The notes under the pieces: model-generated
What the model was told of the DNA's origin: nothing
The model's input: only the letters and a program-made list of their open reading frames with translations
The model's database searches: none
DNA from: Streptomyces seoulensis
Lineage (GTDB): Bacteria > Actinomycetota > Actinomycetes > Streptomycetales > Streptomycetaceae
Direction of reading: 5' to 3'
Length of the DNA stretch: 64,000 nucleotides
NCBI GenBank assembly: GCA_013364255.1
Contig: CP054936.1
Coordinates: forward strand, 3,192,853-3,256,852
Translations under genes and position numbers: made by a program
Shown: piece by piece, positions 57,978-64,000 of the stretch
Numbering within the stretch: the stretch's first letter is position 1
Layout of the letters: each line of letters begins with the position of its first letter

Positions 57978-58370
57978 CGGCTCTCCCGTCGTCGTCATCT
58001 GGCATGTTCTGGTGCCGAGGGACGACGTTGGCCCTCTGCGGAGTGCGAAATTTCGTGCAGGTTACATGATGGGGCGGTTCTCGGGAACCGGATACCGCGT
58101 TCCATCATGCGGACACCGAAGGGGGTCGGCGGCGGGTGTTCCGCTGCCGGCGGCGGTGGTTTCGAGGGGTGGGCCGGCGACGAGGGGATCGGTCGGATCG
58201 GGGTCCGTCGGGGTCCGGTGGCGGGGTGGGCGGCGTGCTCGCCCGCGTCCGCGAGGGTGCGCGTCAGGCGTCGTTGCCCGCAGTGCTTACGGCTCATGCC
58301 CGGTGGCGCGTCGCTCGAAACCAGCCGGTAACGGGTACTTATACGGTCCGACGCATAGGTACCAGTCGCA
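57978..58370. other. Intergenic region upstream of gltB
   Basis: No gene is seen in these 393 bases. The gltB side holds a perfect palindrome CGAAATTTCG (58046-58055) and a GlnR-like site; the far side, next to the VIT gene's stop, is plain GC-rich sequence. The gltB promoter must lie here on the minus strand. Confidence 0.5.
58050..58065 (-). promoter_or_regulatory. Candidate GlnR half-site upstream of gltB
   Basis: On the minus strand GTAAC-CTGCAC-GAAAT fits the GlnR pattern gTnAC-N6-GaAAc (one base off at the end). It lies 73-88 bases upstream of the gltB start. The second pair of half-sites found at strong GlnR targets is absent. Confidence 0.35.
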
Positions 58371-59102
58371 TCATCCTACGGCCGTTCCGAACAGGCTGCC
58401 CAGGGCGTACGTCACACCTGCGGCGGCGCCACCCAGGACAAGCTGCCGCAAACCGCTGTACCACCAGGTGCGCGCGGTCACCTTGGCCACCACCGCGCCG
58501 CAGGCGAACAGCCCGATCAGGGCGAGCAGCACGGCCGGCCACAGCACGGTGGCGCCCAGCAGCCAGGGCAGCACCGGCAGCAGGGCGCCCAGCGCGAACG
58601 AGCCGAACGAGGACACCGCGGCCACCAGCGGGGAGGGCAGGTCGCCCGGGTCGACGCCCAGTTCCTCGCGGGCGTGGATCTCCAAGGCCTGCTCCGGGTC
58701 CCGGGACAGCTGCCGGGCCACCTCGCGGGCCAGGTGCGGCTCGACGCCGCGGGCCGCGTAGAGGGCGGCCAGCTCGTTCTCCTCGTCCTGCGGGTGCTTG
58801 CGCAGCTCGCGCCGCTCGACGGCCAGCTCGGCCTCGACCAGCTCGCGCTGGGAGGCGACGGAGGTGTACTCGCCGGCGGCCATGGAGAAGGCGCCGGCGG
58901 CCAGGCCGGCGAGTCCGGTCAGGACGATGGTGTGCTGACTGACGGCGCCGCCCGCGACACCGGTCATCAGGGCGAGGTTGGAGACCAGGCCGTCCATCGC
59001 GCCGAAGACCGCCGGGCGCAGCCAGCCGCCGTTCACATCGCGGTGCGTGTGGTTGTCGCGGTGCGCCTCGTGGAGCGGTGCTTCGGTGTCGAGGATGGCC
59101 AC
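58371..59102 (-). CDS. VIT/CCC1-family iron/manganese transporter
   Basis: A 243-residue membrane transporter of the VIT1/CCC1 family, which moves ferrous iron or manganese out of the cytoplasm. RPAVFGAMDGLVSNLALMTG is the first helix with family residues, AGAFSMAAGEYTSVASQRE the second, and the Glu-rich cytoplasmic loop (QRELVEAELAVERRELRKHP to AREELGVDPGDLPSPLVAAV) is the metal-binding region. Three helices close the protein. Two iron-box-like sequences lie between it and the next gene, the nearest only 18 bases before its ATG, so control by a DmdR/IdeR-type regulator is likely. Confidence 0.9.
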   Translation of the reverse strand: MAILDTEAPLHEAHRDNHTHRDVNGGWLRPAVFGAMDGLVSNLALMTGVAGGAVSQHTIVLTGLAGLAAGAFSMAAGEYTSVASQRELVEAELAVERRELRKHPQDEENELAALYAARGVEPHLAREVARQLSRDPEQALEIHAREELGVDPGDLPSPLVAAVSSFGSFALGALLPVLPWLLGATVLWPAVLLALIGLFACGAVVAKVTARTWWYSGLRQLVLGGAAAGVTYALGSLFGTAVG

Positions 59103-59119
59103 GGGTTCCCCCAGAGTAC

Positions 59120-59138
59120 TTAGGCAAGGCTTGCTTTT
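59120..59138. promoter_or_regulatory. Iron-box-like site 1 (DmdR/IdeR)
   Basis: TTAGGCAAGGCTTGCTTTT matches the DmdR/IdeR consensus TTAGGTTAGGCTAACCTAA at 12 of 19 positions, including TTAGG and AGGCT. It lies 18 bases upstream of the VIT gene. Confidence 0.5.
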
Positions 59139-59201
59139 GGACTGGTTCTACTTTTCGACAACACTCAATCTACGTCCGGAATTCCACGCCCGCCAGCAAG
59201 G

Positions 59202-59220
59202 AAAGGCTGGGCTAACCTGC
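59202..59220. promoter_or_regulatory. Iron-box-like site 2 (DmdR/IdeR)
   Basis: AAAGGCTGGGCTAACCTGC matches the same consensus at 13 of 19 positions, with an unbroken GGCTAACCT. It is 100 bases upstream of the VIT gene and 157 bases upstream of the first ADP-ribosylglycohydrolase gene. Confidence 0.6.
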
Positions 59221-59376
59221 GCTTTTACCCCGCTGCGCTCATCCGAGTCCAGATGCGCACAGATGTCGTACGGGTGACGCTGTGGTCCGCGAGGCTGCGT
59301 CGGCCGCTCCACCGGGGACACCTTCCGGCAAGGGGCTGCGCGCCCGCCCGCCGGCGCCCCGGGAAGGAGGCCCGCG

Positions 59377-60852
59377 ATGGCACCGAGCAGTGGCGTCCCC
59401 GCGCTCCGCCTCCGCGACCGGGCGCGCGGCGCGCTGCTCGGCCTCGCCGTGGGGGACGCCCTCGGGGCGCCCGCCGAGAACCTGCTGCCCTCCGAGATCC
59501 GCGCCCGCTGGGGCCGCATCACCGGCTACGTCGCCGAGCGCCCGGCCGGCACCGACGACACCGAGTACGCCCTCTTCTCCGGCCTGCTGCTGGCCCGGCA
59601 CGGCTCCGCCCTCACCCCGGCCCATGTGGAGGCCGCCTGGCACGAGCACATCGCCGACCGCGCCGAGGGCCCCTTCCGCGGCGCCGGCTTCAGCGAGCGG
59701 GGCACCCTGGAGAACCTCCGCCGGGGCCTGGCCGCGCCCGTCTCCGCCCAGCACCGGCACGCCTGGAGCGACGGCCTGGCCATGCGGGCGGCGCCCTTCG
59801 GGGTGTTCGCCGCCGGGCGGCCCGCCGAGGCGGCCCGGCTGGTGGCCGTCGACGGCTCGGTCAGCCACGAGGGCGAGGGCATCCACGGCGGGCGGGCGGT
59901 GGCCGCCGGGGTCGCCGCGGCCATGGCGGGCGCCGCGCCGGTCGCGGTCGTGGCCGCCGCGCTCGCCGTCGTCCCCGACGACTCCTGGACCGCCCGCTCC
60001 CTGCGCCGGGCCACGGCCGCCGCCCACCGCGGCGAACGCGCGGTGCGCTCCGCCGTCGTCATCGGCGGCTACCCCTGGACCGACCTGGCCCCGGAGGCGG
60101 TCGCCCTGGCCTTCGGCGCGTACGCCGCCGCCGACGGCGACTTCCGCGCCGCCGTCCTGACCGCGGTGAACATGGGCCGCGACGCCGACACCACGGCCGC
60201 GGTCGCCGGCGCCCTGGCCGGCGCGACCCGGGGCGTCGCCGCGATCCCCGGGGAGTGGGCGGCCGCCATCGGCCCGGCCCGGGGCAGCTGCCTGCCCTCG
60301 ATGGCCGGACAGCACGTGCTGGACGTGGCGGACCTGCTGGTCGACGCGGCCGAGACCGCCGCCCGGCGCCCCACGCCCGAGCCCCGCCCGAAGGCCGTAC
60401 GACCCACCTCCGACGCCCTGCGACCCGTCCCCGACGCCGTAGTACTGCCCACCCCCGACGCCCTACGGCCCGTCCCCGACGCCGTGCTGCCCACCTCCGA
60501 CGCCCTACCGCTCGTCTCCGACTCCGTACTGCCCGCCTCCGACGCCCTACGGCCCGTACCCGACGCCGTACGGCCTGCGCCCGACGCCCTGCGGACCGGC
60601 CTCGACGCCGTACTGCCCGCCCCCGACGCCCTGCGGACCGGCCCCGACGCCGTACTGCCCGCCCCCGACTCCGTACGGCCCGTACCCGACGCCATACTGC
60701 CCACCCCCGACGCCGTACGACCTGCACCAGACGCCGTGCGCCCCACCCCCGACGCCGTGCGACCCGTACCCGACGTCCCACGGCCCGACGTTCCCGACGA
60801 CTACGTCCTCACCGCCGACACCGACGCCGCCGAGGGCGAGGCGGGCGCGTGA
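59377..60852 (+). CDS. ADP-ribosylglycohydrolase family protein 1, with heptad-repeat tail
   Basis: A 491-residue member of the DraG/ARH family, which removes ADP-ribose from proteins or other targets using two metal ions. The metal-binding motifs are intact: GLAVGDALGAPAENL at residue 21, GTDDTEYAL near residue 58 and NMGRDADTTAAVAGALAGA near residue 265. The catalytic domain ends near residue 335. A tail of about 130 residues then repeats a 7-residue unit of the form DAVRPxP about 18 times. It is the first gene of a four-gene unit, all overlapping or within 10 bases. Confidence 0.85.
   Translation: MAPSSGVPALRLRDRARGALLGLAVGDALGAPAENLLPSEIRARWGRITGYVAERPAGTDDTEYALFSGLLLARHGSALTPAHVEAAWHEHIADRAEGPFRGAGFSERGTLENLRRGLAAPVSAQHRHAWSDGLAMRAAPFGVFAAGRPAEAARLVAVDGSVSHEGEGIHGGRAVAAGVAAAMAGAAPVAVVAAALAVVPDDSWTARSLRRATAAAHRGERAVRSAVVIGGYPWTDLAPEAVALAFGAYAAADGDFRAAVLTAVNMGRDADTTAAVAGALAGATRGVAAIPGEWAAAIGPARGSCLPSMAGQHVLDVADLLVDAAETAARRPTPEPRPKAVRPTSDALRPVPDAVVLPTPDALRPVPDAVLPTSDALPLVSDSVLPASDALRPVPDAVRPAPDALRTGLDAVLPAPDALRTGPDAVLPAPDSVRPVPDAILPTPDAVRPAPDAVRPTPDAVRPVPDVPRPDVPDDYVLTADTDAAEGEAGA
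60391..60792 (+). repeat. 21-bp tandem repeat encoding a D-A-V/L-R/L-P-x-P heptad
   Basis: About 18 degenerate copies in frame, such as DALRPVP, DAVLPTS, DAVRPAP and DALRTGP. One unit has gained a codon (DAVVLPTP). The unit is proline-rich and acidic, and would form an extended stalk or linker. Confidence 0.88.
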
Positions 60853-61970
60853 GCGGGCCGCGGCGGATCGAGGGGCTGCTGCTGGGGCTGGCCGCCGGGG
60901 ACGCCGCCGGCTGGCCGGCCGCCCGGCACCGGGCCGCGCGGATGCCCGAGTGGACCCGGCGCCTCACCCGCGAGCTGGACACCTTCGCCGAGCGGAACGC
61001 GACCACCACGCTGCCCGTCCCCACCGCGCTCAACCAGCCGCCCGGACCGCTGCGCCTGGGCCCCTCCGACGACGCCGAGTGGGCGGCGTTCGCCGCCGAG
61101 GCCGTCCTGCGGGCCGGCGACGACGACGTGCTCGGCGACCTCAGCCGGGAGCGCCGGATACGGGCCGCCATCGACCTCACCTGGAACACGGTGGCCGCCG
61201 AGGTCGCCGCGGCGGCCGACCGCGCCCCGGAGATCGAGTCCGCGGTGCTGCCGCTGCGCGCCCGCATCTCCGTGCGGGCCGGCCTCGGCAACCTCGCCAC
61301 CGGACTGCGCCCGCCCGCCACCGGCCACGACAACCCGCACTACTTCGACGACGCGGCCTGCGTCCGGTCCTGCGTGCTGGCCGTCGCCCACCCGGGCGAT
61401 CCGCGCCGCGCCGCCGAACTGGCCGAGTTCGACGCCCGCTACACCCAGGACGGCGACGGCGTGCACGGCGCCCGGGCGATGGCGGCGGCGCTCGCGCTCG
61501 CCCTGACCGGGGCCGAGGTCGAGCACTGCGTCACCGCCGCGCTGGCCGAACTGCCCGAGCCGACCGAGATCGGCCGCAACGCCCGGCACGCCCTCGCCCT
61601 CGCCCGCACCGGCGAGAGCGCGTTCGCGCTGGTCCCGCTGCTGGAGCACCAGATCGTCGACCACGTCTACAGCTACGGCGTCGCCGCCGCCGAGACCGTC
61701 CCGGTCGCCCTCGCCCTGGCGGTGGCGGCCGGCGGCCGGATCGCGGAGGCGCTGCCCGCCGCCGCCTGCCTGTCCCGCCTCGCCGACTCCGCCCCCGCCC
61801 TGACCGGCGCGCTGACCGGCGCGGTGGGCGGCGGCGCGGCCGTCCCGGCCTCCTGGCGGGAGGCCTGCCGCACCCTGTCCGGCTGTGTGCTGCCCCGGCT
61901 CACCGGCACCGACCTGGTCGAACTCGCCGGACTCCTGGAAGCCGCGCGACCGGCCCCACCGGGAGGATGA
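60849..61970 (+). CDS. ADP-ribosylglycohydrolase family protein 2, probably inactive
   Basis: A 373-residue protein with the DraG/ARH layout: GLLLGLAAGDAAGWPAARH at the start and helical repeats throughout. The metal ligands are degraded. SDDAEWAA replaces the TDDT motif, and the C-terminal GxDxDT motif is replaced by LADSAPALTGALTGA with one acidic residue left. It is probably a non-catalytic paralogue, perhaps a binding or regulatory subunit. GTG 60849 overlaps the previous stop (GTGA). Confidence 0.8.
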   Translation: MSGPRRIEGLLLGLAAGDAAGWPAARHRAARMPEWTRRLTRELDTFAERNATTTLPVPTALNQPPGPLRLGPSDDAEWAAFAAEAVLRAGDDDVLGDLSRERRIRAAIDLTWNTVAAEVAAAADRAPEIESAVLPLRARISVRAGLGNLATGLRPPATGHDNPHYFDDAACVRSCVLAVAHPGDPRRAAELAEFDARYTQDGDGVHGARAMAAALALALTGAEVEHCVTAALAELPEPTEIGRNARHALALARTGESAFALVPLLEHQIVDHVYSYGVAAAETVPVALALAVAAGGRIAEALPAAACLSRLADSAPALTGALTGAVGGGAAVPASWREACRTLSGCVLPRLTGTDLVELAGLLEAARPAPPGG

Positions 61971-61977
61971 TTCGGGC

Positions 61978-63207
61978 ATGACGCCCCAAAAAGACTCGGG
62001 CAGGACGCCCCGAGAAGGAGAAGACCGGCGGGAGGACGACCCCGCCGCGGGCCCGCGCGGTCCCGCCCTGGAGGAACGGATCACCGCGGCACTGGTCGGC
62101 GCGGCCGTCGGCGACGCGCTCGGCGGACCCGTCGAGGGCTACTCCCCCGACCAGATCCTCCAGCGCCACGGCGGCCGCGTGCACGGCGTCGTCGGTCCCT
62201 GGAACGGCGACGACTGGCGCACCGCCCGCCCGATCGCGCCGTACCACAAGGGCGACGGCCACGTCACCGACGACACCCTGATGACCCACGCGCTGGTCCG
62301 CGTGTACGCGCGGGTCCGCGACCACCTCGACGCCTACGCGGTCGCCGACCACCTGGTCCCCGACCTGATGACGCACCCGCGCTGGATCCCCGAACTGGAG
62401 GCGGAGGCGCTGCCGCTGCACCGGATCTTCCTGGCGGAGAAGTGGCTGGTGGCCCGGCTGCACTACGGCCACGTGGACCCGCGCGAGGCCGGCGTCGGCA
62501 ACATCGTCAACTGCGGCGCCGCGATGTACACGGCCCCCGTCGGCCTGGTCAACGCGGCCGACCCGCGGGCCGCCTACGCCGAGGCGCTGGACGTCGCGGG
62601 CGCCCACCAGTCGTCCTACGGGCGGGAGGCGGCGGGCGTGCTGGCGGCCGCGGTGGCCGCGGCCTGCACGCCGGGCGCCACCCCCGACTCGGTCGTGGCG
62701 GAGTGCCTGGCGCTGGCGAAGGACGGCACCCGCGCGGCCATCGAAGCGGTCTGCGACGTGGCCCGCGACCACACCCACTTCGAGTCGGCGCTCGGCCCGC
62801 TGCGGGCGGCCGTCGCCCCCTACGACACGGTCGGCCCCGACTACCGCGCCCCCTCATTGGGCGCCCGCCGCCCGTCCCGGCTGCACGCGATCGAGGAACT
62901 GCCCGTCGCGCTCGGCATGCTGACGGTGGCGCGCGGCGACTTCCGGCACGCCGTGCTCGGCGCGGTGAACTACGGCCGCGACTGCGACTCCATCGCGACC
63001 ATGGCCGGGGCGCTGGCGGGCGCGCTCGGCTCGCCGGCACCCGAGGAGTGGGCGAAGACGGTGGCCGAGGCCAGCCGTCTCGACCTGTGGGAGCCGGCCC
63101 ACACCCTGGCCGCGGTGGCCCGGGAGGTCTTCGAGAAGGACGTACGACGCCGGCGCGCCCACGAGCGGGCGTTCGCCGGGATGGGAGGGTCGCGATGCTC
63201 CGACTGA
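61978..63207 (+). CDS. ADP-ribosylglycohydrolase family protein 3
   Basis: A 409-residue DraG/ARH enzyme with intact metal-binding motifs: GAAVGDALGGPVEGY near residue 41, HVTDDTLMTHAL near residue 95 and NYGRDCDSIATMAGALAGAL near residue 330. The region between (FLAEKWLVARLHYGHVDPRE, GNIVNCGAAMYTAPVGLVNA) belongs to the ARH subgroup with a conserved WNG/DDW block (GPWNGDDWRTARP). GGGAGGA lies 11 bases upstream of ATG 61978. It overlaps gene 4 by 13 bases. Confidence 0.88.
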   Translation: MTPQKDSGRTPREGEDRREDDPAAGPRGPALEERITAALVGAAVGDALGGPVEGYSPDQILQRHGGRVHGVVGPWNGDDWRTARPIAPYHKGDGHVTDDTLMTHALVRVYARVRDHLDAYAVADHLVPDLMTHPRWIPELEAEALPLHRIFLAEKWLVARLHYGHVDPREAGVGNIVNCGAAMYTAPVGLVNAADPRAAYAEALDVAGAHQSSYGREAAGVLAAAVAAACTPGATPDSVVAECLALAKDGTRAAIEAVCDVARDHTHFESALGPLRAAVAPYDTVGPDYRAPSLGARRPSRLHAIEELPVALGMLTVARGDFRHAVLGAVNYGRDCDSIATMAGALAGALGSPAPEEWAKTVAEASRLDLWEPAHTLAAVAREVFEKDVRRRRAHERAFAGMGGSRCSD

Positions 63208-64000
63208 CCTGGGTCCAGCCGGAGGACCTGCTCGGCCACGAACTGCGCCAGGCGGCGCAGGACGGGCGGGAGCCGAAGGCGGTGGCCGCGCGGTGGCGGG
63301 CGGCCGGCGGCCCCGAGGCGCCGGCCCGGGCGGGCGCCTCGCCCGAGCCGTCCTCCCGCTATCTGCGCCTGCTCGCGGAGGATCTGCTGGACGAACTCGC
63401 CGAACTGCCCAGCAGTCTGGCGGAGGCCGAGCCGACGGAGCTGGCCGCGATCAAGGCGCTGTGCCCCGACTGGCCGGCGAAGCCCGCCGCTTCGGGTGCC
63501 TCGGCCGCGCCGGACGTGGAGCGGCTGGAGGCCGCCTGGGTGGGGCGGGCCGCGGGGTGCCTGCTGGGCAAGCCGGTGGAGAAGCTCCCCCTGGACAGCA
63601 TCCGCCAGCTTGCCCGCGCCGCCGGCAACTGGCCGCTGACCACCTGGTTCACCGCCCGGGGCGTCCCCGACGACCTGACCGCCCGCCATCCCTGGAACCG
63701 CCGCTCGGCGGCCACCTCGCTCGCCGAGAACATCGACGGCATGCCCGAGGACGACGACCTCGACTACCCGCTGCTCAACCTGCTCCTCCTCCAGCGCCAC
63801 GGCAAGGACTTCAGCACCGCTGACGTGGCCCGGCTCTGGCTGGACGAACTCCCCGCCGGCCGCGCCTTCACCGCCGAGCGCGTCGCCTACCGCAACCTCC
63901 TGCTCGGCATCGAACCGCCGCGCACCGCCCGCCACCGCAATCCGTTCCGGGAGTGGATCGGCGCCCTGATCCGTGCCGACGTGCACGGCTGGACCCACCC
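63195..64000 (+). CDS. ADP-ribosylglycohydrolase family protein 4 (partial, runs off the window)
   Basis: The frame is open from ATG 63195 to the window end (268 codons seen). A 105-residue N-terminal helical region (LRLTWVQPEDLLGHELRQAA) precedes the ARH core: LEAAWVGRAAGCLLGKPVEK, then SLAENIDGMPEDDDLDYPLL, where the DDD cluster replaces TDDT as is usual in this subgroup. ARVWLDELP-like and HRNPFREWIGALIRADVHGW follow. The second metal motif lies beyond the window, so activity cannot be judged. It overlaps gene 3 by 13 bases, behind GGGAGGG. Confidence 0.85.
   Translation, partial: MLRLTWVQPEDLLGHELRQAAQDGREPKAVAARWRAAGGPEAPARAGASPEPSSRYLRLLAEDLLDELAELPSSLAEAEPTELAAIKALCPDWPAKPAASGASAAPDVERLEAAWVGRAAGCLLGKPVEKLPLDSIRQLARAAGNWPLTTWFTARGVPDDLTARHPWNRRSAATSLAENIDGMPEDDDLDYPLLNLLLLQRHGKDFSTADVARLWLDELPAGRAFTAERVAYRNLLLGIEPPRTARHRNPFREWIGALIRADVHGWTH

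Noticed and set aside
53262..58331. A 1689-codon plus-strand open frame opposite gltBD
   Set aside because: Gly/Val/Asp/Leu-rich shadow of gltB; no ribosome-binding site and no recognisable domain, while the other strand is full-length GOGAT.

Overview
This window is very GC-rich, actinobacterial chromosomal DNA with strong G/C preference at third codon positions, many GTG starts, GTGA/ATGA stop-start overlaps and large antisense shadow frames. Gene content and order (rpsA, polA, branched-chain amino acid ABC operon, ANTAR regulator, pyk, gltBD, a string of ADP-ribosylglycohydrolases) point to the conserved core of a Streptomyces chromosome. I see no rRNA, prophage, IS element or CRISPR array. 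One tRNA-like gene is present.

Layout. 0-8 kb: an orphan gltD paralogue, a PF04672-type methyltransferase, a WhiJ/AbaA-like regulatory cassette (Xre-type regulator, DUF397 protein, divergent HATPase protein), a conserved hypothetical and a fused ABC transporter. 8-16 kb: a family-5 type uracil-DNA glycosylase, an S4 RNA-binding protein, two genes truncated head to head at one apparent deletion scar near 10.03 kb, DoxX, a methyltransferase, a TPR protein, coaE, a PAC2 protein and rpsA with a clear promoter and a long structured leader. 16-23 kb: a methyltransferase that seems to start at ATC, the HrpB helicase, a secreted lytic transglycosylase, a DUF4184 membrane protein and a small antisense-overlapping gene. 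23-31 kb: polA, a FdhF/YdeP-type molybdoenzyme, a PaaI-like thioesterase with a palindromic operator-like site, a 29-bp minisatellite and two envelope proteins, the second with an apparently lost stop codon.

31-37 kb: the complete livK-H-M-G-F operon, with an attenuator-like hairpin after livK and a strong terminator after livF. 37-43 kb: the ANTAR response regulator, a class-I-shaped tRNA with a CAA anticodon, a free-standing HTH-LAGLIDADG protein, pyruvate kinase, a SIMPL-domain protein and a Tat-exported 5'-nucleotidase. 43-52 kb: a two-gene hydroxamate-type module (PLP decarboxylase plus N-monooxygenase) without its siderophore synthetase, a GNAT, an NmrA-like protein, PepN, chorismate mutase and a metalloprotease with a C-terminal zinc ribbon. 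52-58 kb: gltB-gltD (GOGAT). 58-64 kb: a VIT/CCC1-type iron/manganese transporter preceded by two iron-box-like sequences, then four consecutive overlapping ADP-ribosylglycohydrolase-family genes, the last cut by the window end.

The most unusual points are the tandem ADP-ribosylglycohydrolase operon (one copy has lost its metal-binding residues, one carries a heptad-repeat tail), the class-I CAA tRNA with its LAGLIDADG neighbour, the partial siderophore module, the deletion scar and the ATC start. All assignments come from reading the sequence and family knowledge; no database search was run.
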